Shown piece after piece: positions 34,216 to 42,561 of a stretch of DNA of 64,000 nt. The position numbers and the translations under genes are program-made. The notes beneath the pieces are model-generated. The model was not told the DNA's origin. It worked only from the letters and a program-made list of their open reading frames with translations, and searched no databases. The DNA is from an uncultured Alphaproteobacteria bacterium (GTDB lineage Bacteria > Pseudomonadota > Alphaproteobacteria > RF32 > CAG-239). Within the stretch, counting starts at the first letter, position 1. Each line of letters opens with the position of its first letter. Location of the stretch: positions 18,666 through 82,665 of the forward strand of contig CASZWJ010000006.1 of assembly GCA_949493535.1 (NCBI GenBank). Direction: 5' to 3'.

Positions 34216-34935
34216 TTATTTGCAAACCCGAGCCACAGTCAAAGCATCAACTGATTTTGCACCGGCAGACAACATTGCCAGCGCGCATTCTTTTAAGGTT
34301 GAACCTGTTGTCATAACGTCGTCTATCAGGACAATTCTTTTTCCTTTAATCTTTTCAGGATGCTTGACACTGAAAACGCCTTTCACGTTTTTAATACGTT
34401 CGTGTCCTGAAAATTCAACTTGCGGCCGGGTTTTCTTGTGTCTGGCAACAGCGGTGTAATCAACCGGCAGTCCTGTCATTTTACCCAGTTCCGCAGCAAG
34501 AAGCCCCGACTGGTTATAGCGCCTTTTCATCAGACGCGTATAATGCAGAGGTATCGGAACAATCAAATCGACACCTTCTTTCCAAATATCCTGTCCGGCC
34601 AGATTAAGCCATTTGGCAAGCGTTTTGGCATTATCCGTCCGATCATGGAATTTAAAAGACAACAGCAATGGTTTTGACGAATCATCATAATGAACTGCCG
34701 ACCGGCTCAGGCGAAACGGCGTTTTAACTTTTTGCAGGCAGGAAACACACAGCATTTTTGAAGAAGACGGTGCTGCCTCAAACGGCTGCCCGCATTTTTG
34801 ACAATAAGGCGCGGAAATAAAATTTATTTCATTAAAACAATCAGGACATAAACCGTCGTCTTGCGACAAAATCGTTCCGCATTTTATACAGCGGGGCGGC
34901 AAAAATACGCTGATAATGTCTGCCCACAAAGACAT
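34216..34935 (-). CDS. comF: ComF-family phosphoribosyltransferase-like protein
   Basis: 239 residues. N-terminal zinc-binding cysteines (CIKCGTILSQDDGLCPDC, CQKCGQP, CVSC) are followed by a PRTase fold with the PRPP loop VLIDDVMTTGSTLKEC and VDLIVPIPLHYTRLMKRRYN. ComF proteins act in DNA uptake and phosphoribosyl chemistry; no other competence gene is in the window. It starts 3 bases after the sucD-like stop and is the last gene of the sufE-sucC-sucD-comF operon. Confidence 0.92.
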   Translation of the reverse strand: MSLWADIISVFLPPRCIKCGTILSQDDGLCPDCFNEINFISAPYCQKCGQPFEAAPSSSKMLCVSCLQKVKTPFRLSRSAVHYDDSSKPLLLSFKFHDRTDNAKTLAKWLNLAGQDIWKEGVDLIVPIPLHYTRLMKRRYNQSGLLAAELGKMTGLPVDYTAVARHKKTRPQVEFSGHERIKNVKGVFSVKHPEKIKGKRIVLIDDVMTTGSTLKECALAMLSAGAKSVDALTVARVCK

Positions 34936-34938
34936 CTT

Positions 34939-35835
34939 TTACAATTTGCAACTGGTTTCGCAGCAATTAAAAAGCTTTTCCAGTTCCCGATGAATATGGT
35001 TGATGTTATTAACCACGATTATTCCGGCATCTGCCATGGCATCTTTTTTATCTTGAGCAGAAATCCGGCCACGGGTAATAATGTCGCCGGCATAGCCCAT
35101 TTTATGTCCGAAAGGCACGGCGTCTCCGGCCACAAAACCGATAATCGGCTTTTTAACCGGCAGATTTTTATAATAACGGGCTGCATCCTCTTCAAAAGTT
35201 CCGCCCAAACGCCCCAGCATGATTATCGCCGAAGTGTCAACATCACGTTGAAAACGCTCGATTGCCTCAATAAAATCCATGCCGATTATCATATCGTCAC
35301 CCAAACCGATGACGGTGGACTGTCCCAGATTGACGCGGTTGGTTTCAATAACTGCCTCATATGTCATAGTTGACGAGCGGGAAATAATGCCGATTTTTCC
35401 GGGGCAATGGATATTCTCGGGAAAAATTCCCAAACGCGCCTCTCCCGGCGTAATGATTCCCGGCGTATTCGGACCGATAAGCTTGGTCTTGCTGCCGTTC
35501 AACATGGCTTTAATTTCCAGCATATCCTGAATCGGCACGCCGTCAGCAATACAAACAACCAAATCCAGTTCAGCTTCTACAGCCTCCTTCATTGCGCCTT
35601 TCACATATGGCGCCGGCACGAACATAACGCTGGCATTGGCTTTGGTCGCGTCAACAGCTTCCCGCACCGTATTAAAAACCGGCAGCCCCAAGTGCATTTC
35701 TCCGCCTTTTCCCGGCGTTATGCCGCCGACAACCTTTGTGCCGTAATCAAGCGAACGTTTAATATGAAATGTTGCCTGATTACCGGTAATACCCTGACAA
35801 ATAACTTTGGTATTTTTTCCGACAAGAATAGACAT
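34939..35835 (-). CDS. Succinyl-CoA ligase alpha subunit-like protein with altered active site
   Basis: 298 residues, full length for SucD. The CoA-binding N-domain is well kept (VICQGITGNQATFH, VGGITPGKGGEMHLGLPVFN). The catalytic features are not: where E. coli SucD has MGHAG (phospho-His246) this reads MGYAG (Tyr248); GEIGG (Glu208) reads GRLGG (Arg209); GPNCPG reads GPNTPG; and the phosphate loop GIGGDP reads GLGDDM. A His lies four residues before the Tyr (GHKMGYAG). It overlaps the sucC-like stop by one base. It is probably not a normal succinyl-CoA synthetase; a regulatory or re-purposed CoA-binding complex is possible. Confidence 0.85.
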   Translation of the reverse strand: MSILVGKNTKVICQGITGNQATFHIKRSLDYGTKVVGGITPGKGGEMHLGLPVFNTVREAVDATKANASVMFVPAPYVKGAMKEAVEAELDLVVCIADGVPIQDMLEIKAMLNGSKTKLIGPNTPGIITPGEARLGIFPENIHCPGKIGIISRSSTMTYEAVIETNRVNLGQSTVIGLGDDMIIGMDFIEAIERFQRDVDTSAIIMLGRLGGTFEEDAARYYKNLPVKKPIIGFVAGDAVPFGHKMGYAGDIITRGRISAQDKKDAMADAGIIVVNNINHIHRELEKLFNCCETSCKL

Positions 35836-37037
35836 CAGTCACTCTCCTCCACGGCTTTTATTAAGGCATCTGCTGCTTCTTCCATTTCATCGGCAATAAT
35901 AATCGGCAGTTTGGAATGCTTTAGAATCTCTTTGGCCTCATCTTTGTTGGTTCCTTCAAAACGGACGACCAACGGCACATTCAAACCGACCTCGGAAGCC
36001 GCGGCAATAATTCCGTCGGCAATCAGGTTACAGCGCAGGAAACCGCCGAGAATGTTAATCAAAATTCCCTCGACTTTAGGGTTGGTCATAATGATTTTGA
36101 TACCCGAGGCAATTTTATCCTTGTCAACGCCGCCTTTTACATTAAGGCTGCAAGCAACGCCGAATCCTTTGGCGTGCAATATATCCATTACGGCCATGGC
36201 CAAGCCGTCGCCGTTGACGATACAACCGATATTGCCTTCAAATTCAGAATATGAAAAACGATATTTGGCTGCCTGAAGCTCCCGTTCGTTTTCCTCATAA
36301 TCATCCTGAAGCATCTTAATGTCTTTATGACGGTAAAGGGCATTGTCGTCAAAAGATATTTTGGCATCAAGCGCAATCAGGCTCCCGTTTGACAAAACGC
36401 CGACCGGATTAATCTCAATCATTGTCGCATCATTTTCAATAAAAGCCTGATGCAGCCCATTGACAAAAGTTTCCAAGCTTTTGGCACTCCGCGGAGATAA
36501 CTTCAAAAACTCTAAAATCTGTTGGATTTGTTTCGGCGCCACATTCTCATGAAGAGATAATTTTATTTTCAAAATTTTTTCAGGTTCGTTAATCGCAATA
36601 TCGCTGATATCTTTATCTACCGTTTCGGCAACAAGAAGCGTCAACGCAGGAAGCATGCGGTCAATAACCAATCCGGCGTAAAAAACTTTTTTGACCTTGT
36701 TAAAAGCTTCAACATAAATGCGGCCGACTTGTTTTCCCTTAGGGCCGGTCTGCATGGTAACCAATGTCGAACCCAGCATTTGCTCGGCATTTTTGATAAT
36801 ATCGCGGCGGCTTTTTATCATGCGGACACCGCCTTTGCGTCCGGCTTTGGCTTCCAAGAAATAACCGCTTTTGCGTGCGCCGGACTGTATCTGGGCTTTC
36901 AAGACCCAAGGCCCGCGGAAAGAAACGGCAGATGCCACGCGCTTAGCTTCATTCGGAGTATAGGCAATACCGCCTTTCGGGATTGTAATCCCGTATTTAT
37001 GCAAAATCTTTTTCGCCTGATACTCATGAATATTCAT
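35835..37037 (-). CDS. Succinyl-CoA ligase beta subunit-like protein with altered ATP-grasp loops
   Basis: 400 residues, full length for SucC, starting MNIHEYQAKKILHKYG. Fold-level blocks are retained (EINPVGVL, NALYRHKD, NGDGLAMAVMD). Several functional loops differ from the family: the ATP-grasp segment usually IHAGGRGKG is IQSGARKSG (residues 50-58), VNGAGLAM is VNGDGLAM, DVGGGA is NVKGGV, and FGGIxRCD is LGGFLRCN. These parallel the losses in its partner. It follows sufE by 12 bases. Confidence 0.85.
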   Translation of the reverse strand: MNIHEYQAKKILHKYGITIPKGGIAYTPNEAKRVASAVSFRGPWVLKAQIQSGARKSGYFLEAKAGRKGGVRMIKSRRDIIKNAEQMLGSTLVTMQTGPKGKQVGRIYVEAFNKVKKVFYAGLVIDRMLPALTLLVAETVDKDISDIAINEPEKILKIKLSLHENVAPKQIQQILEFLKLSPRSAKSLETFVNGLHQAFIENDATMIEINPVGVLSNGSLIALDAKISFDDNALYRHKDIKMLQDDYEENERELQAAKYRFSYSEFEGNIGCIVNGDGLAMAVMDILHAKGFGVACSLNVKGGVDKDKIASGIKIIMTNPKVEGILINILGGFLRCNLIADGIIAAASEVGLNVPLVVRFEGTNKDEAKEILKHSKLPIIIADEMEEAADALIKAVEESD

Positions 37038-37049
37038 CGGGTTTGTTCC

Positions 37050-37448
37050 TTAAAAGGCATCCGCATAATGCAGGATTTTTTCTGTCATAGCTGTCAAACC
37101 GTTGCGTCGGCTCGGGCTTAAATGCTCATGCAAACCAAGGCGGCTGAAGATGTCAGAGATGTCAACTTTTTTGATTTCATCCGGCGTTTTTCCCGAAAAA
37201 GCCGTCAAGACAATAAACATAATCCCTTTGACAATTGCGGCATCGCTGTCTCCGCGGAAGCTCAGAATTTCACCTTTCTTTTCGGGAACAAGCCAAACCT
37301 GTGACTGGCAACCGCGGACTTTCCATTCATCCTGATAAAAATTATCTTCCAGCGGCTCAAGCTTGGTGCCTAAGTCGATAATATAACGGTATTTGTCTTC
37401 CCAATCGTCCAACAGTTCAAAATTATCAATTAATTCGCCGATTTCCAT
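37050..37448 (-). CDS. sufE: Cysteine desulfuration protein SufE
   Basis: 132 residues. VRGCQSQVWLVPEKKG carries the conserved sulfur-accepting Cys. SufE takes persulfide from SufS and passes it to SufBCD. It heads an operon with sucC-like, sucD-like and comF and lies 1.6 kb from sufT and 3 kb from sufS, so it is not within the main suf operon. Confidence 0.95.
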   Translation of the reverse strand: MEIGELIDNFELLDDWEDKYRYIIDLGTKLEPLEDNFYQDEWKVRGCQSQVWLVPEKKGEILSFRGDSDAAIVKGIMFIVLTAFSGKTPDEIKKVDISDIFSRLGLHEHLSPSRRNGLTAMTEKILHYADAF

Positions 37449-37555
37449 TTCCTGCGCCCCGATAAATGAAATATGTCAAAATATGTAACACTTTAATCGC
37501 CTCTCGTAAAGGCTTTTTTCCCAGTAATTATATGCAAAAAAGTAAGCATTTTGAT

Positions 37556-37583
37556 TTGACATCCGAAATTAAAATGTTATGGT
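37556..37583 (+). promoter_or_regulatory. Candidate promoter of the GNAT gene
   Basis: TTGACA (37556-37561) and TATGGT (37578-37583) with a 16-base spacer, 32 bases before the ATG at 37616. Confidence 0.5.
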
Positions 37584-37615
37584 ATAGCTATTTCCCAAAC
37601 ATAAGAGATAAAAAG

Positions 37616-38377
37616 ATGAAGATTACGATTACGCTCCTGAAAAAAGACGAGCAGATTATGAGCCGGCTGGCCAATGCTTACCGCAATTCATACAATACCT
37701 TGTCTGCCGGATACAAATCCAGAGAAGAAATGGCTTTGTATACTTATGATTATTTTTATCAGAAAGTCAGAAGATTTGCCGCAGAAAACGAGCAAAGCAA
37801 CCTTTCGCGCACATTTACCGTCAATCTGGAGGGCCAACCGGTCGGATTTGTCCGTTACAGCAAGATTCCCGAGTATTACAAACAAAACCAAAACGGGGAA
37901 ACAAAAGACTTTGAACACGGCATGATGGACGGCTATGAATATGCATGGTACCGTAAAGTTAAATTTGTCGATGATGTAAAACTTGACGATTCGACTATGA
38001 TTTTGAACCAAATTTATCTTGATCCGTCTGTTCAGCACAAAGGTTTGGGTACATACATTCTGGCTCAAACTCTGCCTAAAATGAAAGAAAAAGGCGTTCG
38101 CAACCTGATTTTGGAATATAATCGCGATAACCTTAACGGTGAAAAATTTTATCAATCTTTCGGTTTTCAGCCCTTGGCAGATACCGAAGACTTGGATCAT
38201 ATTCTGCCTGATCGCGAGGGAAAGACAAAATTCTGCATCAGCAAAGTAAAAATGGTACATGTCGATGTGGCAACAGCTTTAGAAAAAGCCAATGCTAAAA
38301 TTGCCGCCAAGCAAAAAGCCATGACTGCCGGACAAGTTGTAATCGGAATGCTGAACCATGGTTCAAAACAGTATTAA
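37616..38377 (+). CDS. GNAT-family N-acetyltransferase
   Basis: 253 residues from the ATG at 37616 (AAGAGATAAAAAG upstream); a longer frame to 37466 would run through the promoter. The acetyl-CoA-binding motif is LDPSVQHKGLGTYILAQTL, followed by NLILEYNRDNLNGEKFYQSF (motif B). Substrate unknown. It overlaps the peptidase gene downstream by 20 bases. Confidence 0.85.
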   Translation: MKITITLLKKDEQIMSRLANAYRNSYNTLSAGYKSREEMALYTYDYFYQKVRRFAAENEQSNLSRTFTVNLEGQPVGFVRYSKIPEYYKQNQNGETKDFEHGMMDGYEYAWYRKVKFVDDVKLDDSTMILNQIYLDPSVQHKGLGTYILAQTLPKMKEKGVRNLILEYNRDNLNGEKFYQSFGFQPLADTEDLDHILPDREGKTKFCISKVKMVHVDVATALEKANAKIAAKQKAMTAGQVVIGMLNHGSKQY

Positions 38378-39056
38378 AAAAATCGAAAGCATTTCCAGCC
38401 CGCAGGGCCGCGAAATTGCCTTTTACGAATTAAAAAACAGCAACGCGCCTGCCAATATCTTTTTTTTAGGCACTTTTCACGGTGACGAAAACGAAGGCGA
38501 ATACGCGATTTTGCAGTTTATGGAAGAATTAAAAAAAGAAATTCCTCAAGGCTGTTTATACAATCTCTATTTTCTGCCCTGCCTGAATCCGGACGGAAAA
38601 GCCTTGCAGACACGCTTTAACGCCAATAAAGTTGATTTAAACCGCAATTATCCGACCGCCAATTTCAAAAACGAAACACAGACGCTGGATTATGAAAAAG
38701 TCAAATGCGGTGCGCCGGCTTCAGAAGTTGAAACAAAATTTATGATGAAACTGGTTGAGCAATACCGGCCGGCTGTTATCATTTCCATTCACTCAGATTT
38801 GCATCTGATTGATTATGACGGCCCCGCTAAAGATTTGGCTCTTATGTATAGCGATAAAACCGGATACAGGTTCGTGGAAAACGTCGGCTATGAAACGCCC
38901 GGCTCTTTCGGCACATGGGCCGGCATTGAAAAACAGATTCCGCTGATTACGCTGGAAACCTGGCGCGGCAAAACAGATGAAGAAAAAGAAAAAATCTGGC
39001 AGGAAATCAGGCCGGCTTTTTATGAAACATTAAAATTCCGATTGAAAAACAGCTAG
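38358..39056 (+). CDS. M14-family zinc carboxypeptidase, MpaA-like
   Basis: 232 residues, no signal peptide. Zinc ligands HGDE (…LGTFHGDENEGEY) and the later His in ISIHSDLH, the substrate-binding NRNYPT, and the catalytic Glu in LITLETWRG fit the M14 fold in the short form seen in murein peptide amidases, which trim released cell-wall peptides. It overlaps the GNAT gene by 20 bases, so the two are translated together. Confidence 0.82.
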   Translation: MVQNSIKKIESISSPQGREIAFYELKNSNAPANIFFLGTFHGDENEGEYAILQFMEELKKEIPQGCLYNLYFLPCLNPDGKALQTRFNANKVDLNRNYPTANFKNETQTLDYEKVKCGAPASEVETKFMMKLVEQYRPAVIISIHSDLHLIDYDGPAKDLALMYSDKTGYRFVENVGYETPGSFGTWAGIEKQIPLITLETWRGKTDEEKEKIWQEIRPAFYETLKFRLKNS

Positions 39057-39502
39057 AACAATTCAATCATCATCTTGGCTTCTTCGGTCATTCGCTCCGG
39101 CGTCCATGCCGGTTCCCAGACGATTTTAACCTCGACTTCGCCGGTACCTTCAACCAAAGCGACGGCATCCGCCGCCTGCTGCGGCAAAACGCCGGCAACC
39201 GGGCAAGTCGGCGCCGTGACCGTCATATCAATTGCGACATTGCCGTTTTCTTTAATATCAATATGATAGATTAATCCCATGTCATAGACGTTAATCATGA
39301 TTTCAGGGTCTGATACGGTCTTTAACGCCTCAATAACATCTTCTTTTGAAGCGATTTTTTCTCCTTCTGCCAACGGTTTTCCGGCATGGGCAACATAATT
39401 TTGCAATTCATCCGTTGCCGAAACCTCTTCGGCAAGCCCCATTGCCCCCAGCAATTGGCGTTCATTGGCATCTAAAATATCAGGATTATTTTCCGTCATC
39501 AT
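39053..39502 (-). CDS. sufT: SUF-associated iron-sulfur assembly protein SufT (DUF59/MIP18)
   Basis: 149 residues. The C-terminal DUF59 domain (about 50-140) has DVIEALKTVSDPEIMINVYDMGLIY and the conserved Cys in TVTAPTCPVAGVLP. SufT aids maturation or delivery of Fe-S clusters. It is downstream of the SUF operon, separated by a DMT transporter gene, and its end overlaps the converging peptidase gene by 4 bases. Confidence 0.9.
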   Translation of the reverse strand: MMTENNPDILDANERQLLGAMGLAEEVSATDELQNYVAHAGKPLAEGEKIASKEDVIEALKTVSDPEIMINVYDMGLIYHIDIKENGNVAIDMTVTAPTCPVAGVLPQQAADAVALVEGTGEVEVKIVWEPAWTPERMTEEAKMMIELF

Positions 39503-39552
39503 CCATTCCTAAAATTTGCACTCAACAAAATATAAAACATTGCGGCCGATTG

Positions 39553-40461
39553 TCAAGACAGGCTCGGGCGGCCGAACAGAATCAAGCCGATAACCGAGAC
39601 TAACAAAAACAACAAAAGTTTAGAGCTTACACGCTCATAACAACAATCGGAACGACAACGCTGATAGATGTTGTTCATTATTTTTAACCAAACGGGATAC
39701 AAGAAAATCAATGCAGAAATATAAGCGGGGTTCGGCGTGTAAGCCATCCCGAAATTTTTAACGGCAACGGCTATGCCTACCATAACAGCCGCAATCATTC
39801 CCAGCAGCAGGCTGCGACGCTCAAACAACATTTGCTGCCAATTTTTGTTATCGCGTATAAAAACGGCAAAGTTTCCCAATCCGGCAAAAAAACTTGTAAT
39901 CATAATATAGTAAAAACTGGCGGCATAAACATCATTCAACCCAAAATCCATAATCACTTTTTGCAAATTATCAATAACGGCTGCCAAACACAAACTCGGC
40001 AGCAAATATTTCAGCGCCTTGTAATGATTAGAATTGTGGCTAATCATCAGAATTGTCCAGGTAAAACCGCCCAAACACAGCAGAACGATTGCAAAACGCA
40101 GCGGCATATGCCAATATTCCATTATTTGCATCGGTTTAAAAGCGAACCACATAAAAAAAGTGATTCCGACAGAAAGAGGCTGCAAGGCAGAGCCGACCTC
40201 AGCACCGCAGCTGGAAACAACGTTAAAGAAACGGTTATCGCTATAAGCTATGACTAAGCCGGTTATAACACATAAAAGCCAAAAGCCCATTCCGGGATTA
40301 AACGGAAAGAAGAAGGAAAACGGCAGCATCACAAGAGCCAAACCGACACCGCGATAGACCATAAACAATGCCGGTTTCATTTTAATTTGCTGATTATACA
40401 GAATATAAACCGCCGTTACTAAACCGGCCAAGAGGCCAAAAAACCACCATAAATTTTCCAT
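39553..40461 (-). CDS. DMT-superfamily transporter-like membrane protein
   Basis: 302 residues with about ten hydrophobic segments and no charged central domain, the layout of EamA/DMT exporters. N-terminus MENLWWFFGLLAGLVTAVY. Substrate unknown. It lies between sufS and sufT on the same strand, which may only be operon hitch-hiking. Confidence 0.75.
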   Translation of the reverse strand: MENLWWFFGLLAGLVTAVYILYNQQIKMKPALFMVYRGVGLALVMLPFSFFFPFNPGMGFWLLCVITGLVIAYSDNRFFNVVSSCGAEVGSALQPLSVGITFFMWFAFKPMQIMEYWHMPLRFAIVLLCLGGFTWTILMISHNSNHYKALKYLLPSLCLAAVIDNLQKVIMDFGLNDVYAASFYYIMITSFFAGLGNFAVFIRDNKNWQQMLFERRSLLLGMIAAVMVGIAVAVKNFGMAYTPNPAYISALIFLYPVWLKIMNNIYQRCRSDCCYERVSSKLLLFLLVSVIGLILFGRPSLS

Positions 40462-40514
40462 TTTAGCTGTCCTAAATTAAAACATTTATGGTTATATACA
40501 TTTTAAACGAAAAG

Positions 40515-41729
40515 TCAAAAGAAAGTCTTGGCTTTTTTCAGAGCGGCCGCCAAGCAGTCAATATCTTCTTTGGTCGTGTAAAGTCCAAAGCTGGCTCGGG
40601 CGACGGACTCATAACCCATGCGGTGAACCAAAGGCTCGGCGCAATGATGCCCGACACGGACCGATACGCCTTCTTTGTTCAGAATAAAGGCCAAATCCTG
40701 CGGGTGGATATCATCCATAACAAAAGAAAAGACACCGCCTTTGCCTTCTGCGGTTCCGACCAATTTCAAACCTTCAATTCCGCTTAATTTTTCAAAAGCA
40801 TAATCAACCAGCTCTTTTTCATGGGCAACAATATTATCAAGCCCGACACACATCATATAATTCAAAGCCTCACCCAGACCGATAGCTTCAACGATTGCCG
40901 GCGTTCCGGCTTCAAAACGGGCGGGAGGTTCTTCAAAAGTGGTTTTCTCATAAGTCACATGGTCGACCATATCTCCGCCGGTCTGATAAGGCGGCATCGA
41001 ATCGAGAATGTCATATTTGCCGTATAAAACGCCGATACCGGTCGGCCCGTAAGTTTTATGCCCCGAAAAGGCCAGAAAATCGCAATCCATATCCTGAACA
41101 TCTATCGGATGATGAACGGCATACTGGCAGGCGTCAGCCAAAATCAGCGCGCCGGCGTTATGCGCCGCTTTTGCCATTTCTTTTATCGGAAAAATCGTTC
41201 CCAAAACATTGGACATTGCCGTTACGGCAACCAGTTTGGTTTTCGGGTTCAGCTGTTTTTCAAATTCTTCCCAGATAAAGCTGCCGTCATCGCCGATTTT
41301 AAAAATTTTGAGCGTGCAGCCCAACTCATCGCGCAGCATTTGCCATGGCACCAAATTGGCATGATGCTCGGCTTCGGAGATTAAGACTTCGTCTCCGGGT
41401 TTTAAATTTTTGCGTCCCCAGGTTGCCGCAACCAAATTAATCGCTTCTGTCGCATTGCGGGTAAAAACAATTTCTTTGTGACTGGCAGCATTAAGAAATT
41501 TTTGCACGGTTTTGCGGGCTTCTTCATAATCCCAGGTAATTTGCTCCGAGAGCATGTATGAACCGCGGTGGACGTTGGAATATTCTTTGGTATAGATGTC
41601 GTATATGCGGTTTATGACGCATTGCGGCTTTTGCGCAGAAGCGCCCGAATCCAAAAAAGTATTCGGCTTTCCGTTGACTTTTTGCTGCAAAACCGGAAAA
41701 TCTTTCCTTATTTCATATACGTCATACAT
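40515..41729 (-). CDS. sufS: Cysteine desulfurase SufS
   Basis: 404 residues, class V PLP enzyme. The PLP lysine is in LAFSGHKTYGPTGIGVLYG and the catalytic Cys in VRVGHHCAEPLVHRMG; RNATEAINLVA and EHHANLVPWQ match the family. It removes sulfur from cysteine for Fe-S assembly with SufE. It is the fifth gene of the sufB-sufC-sufD-hydrolase-sufS operon. Confidence 0.96.
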   Translation of the reverse strand: MYDVYEIRKDFPVLQQKVNGKPNTFLDSGASAQKPQCVINRIYDIYTKEYSNVHRGSYMLSEQITWDYEEARKTVQKFLNAASHKEIVFTRNATEAINLVAATWGRKNLKPGDEVLISEAEHHANLVPWQMLRDELGCTLKIFKIGDDGSFIWEEFEKQLNPKTKLVAVTAMSNVLGTIFPIKEMAKAAHNAGALILADACQYAVHHPIDVQDMDCDFLAFSGHKTYGPTGIGVLYGKYDILDSMPPYQTGGDMVDHVTYEKTTFEEPPARFEAGTPAIVEAIGLGEALNYMMCVGLDNIVAHEKELVDYAFEKLSGIEGLKLVGTAEGKGGVFSFVMDDIHPQDLAFILNKEGVSVRVGHHCAEPLVHRMGYESVARASFGLYTTKEDIDCLAAALKKAKTFF

Positions 41730-41778
41730 TGTTTAATCCTCTTTCCCCCTACTCTATAAATTTAAGATGTTTACGGAG

Positions 41779-42561
41779 TTATTCAAGTTTTTTCAACCAA
41801 TTATCAATTGCATTATATAAATCTTTTTGATTAGCTTCGCTGTCAAAAGTATGCGGGCAATTTTCAACAATTATCAATTCTTTCGGCGCTTCAATCTTTT
41901 CAAACAAGCGCTCATTATTATAAACCGTTGACGACAAATCATTCTCTCCGGCTATCAATAAGGTCGGCGCCTTAATTCTGCCGGCGTTAAAAACCATATC
42001 ATAATTCTGCAAATCCAGCACGAAATCAAACGGCACATATCCGTAAATGCTTTTATCCGAACTTTTGCGGCAAAAGCGTTCGTTAGTTTCACGCCACTTT
42101 TCAAAAAACTCTTGGTTATGTAGCATATAAGAACGCAGATAATATTTACCGCCGACCATAGCTCCTAACCCGACCAACCGGCTGACTTTCTCAGGATAAT
42201 CTTCAGCATATTTCAAAACGCTGCCGCCGCCGAGAGAATGTCCGCAGAGAGCAAAAGGCTCTGCATAAAAATCCTGCGCCTTAGCCCAATCAATCACCGT
42301 TTGCAAATCAGCCAAAGAATTGGTCTGATTGGCAAACTTAATATCGCCGTCGCTTTCGCCGAAAGAAAAGCGCGTATCAAAAGAGACGACAACATAGCCG
42401 TTATTCAAAAAGGCCTCAGCCGTCCGGCGAATCACATGATATTCTTTAAAACTGGACAATCCGTGTTCAATAAAAACCAATCTGCGATTGCCTTTGCTTT
42501 CCAGCCCTTCAATTAAAACCGCCAGCCTTTCGCCTTCGGCATTTTTAATAAAAAAGCTCAT
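41779..42561 (-). CDS. Alpha/beta hydrolase inside the suf operon
   Basis: 260 residues. Oxyanion region FIEHGLSSFKEYH, nucleophile elbow GHSLGGGS, acid Asp in GENDLSS and His in NCPHTFDS complete the serine-hydrolase triad. The ATG overlaps the sufD stop by 4 bases, so it is co-translated with SufD. Serine hydrolases are not a known part of the SUF machine; the coupling may be incidental or signal a local function. Confidence 0.88.
   Translation of the reverse strand: MSFFIKNAEGERLAVLIEGLESKGNRRLVFIEHGLSSFKEYHVIRRTAEAFLNNGYVVVSFDTRFSFGESDGDIKFANQTNSLADLQTVIDWAKAQDFYAEPFALCGHSLGGGSVLKYAEDYPEKVSRLVGLGAMVGGKYYLRSYMLHNQEFFEKWRETNERFCRKSSDKSIYGYVPFDFVLDLQNYDMVFNAGRIKAPTLLIAGENDLSSTVYNNERLFEKIEAPKELIIVENCPHTFDSEANQKDLYNAIDNWLKKLE

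Noticed and set aside
35407..36276. Plus-strand open frame of 289 codons over sucC/sucD
   Set aside because: Spans the junction of two well-supported minus-strand genes; no motif and no ribosome site.
37466..37615. N-terminal extension of the GNAT protein
   Set aside because: It would translate through a good TTGACA/TATGGT promoter, and the ATG at 37616 has a better context and matches the family N-terminus.
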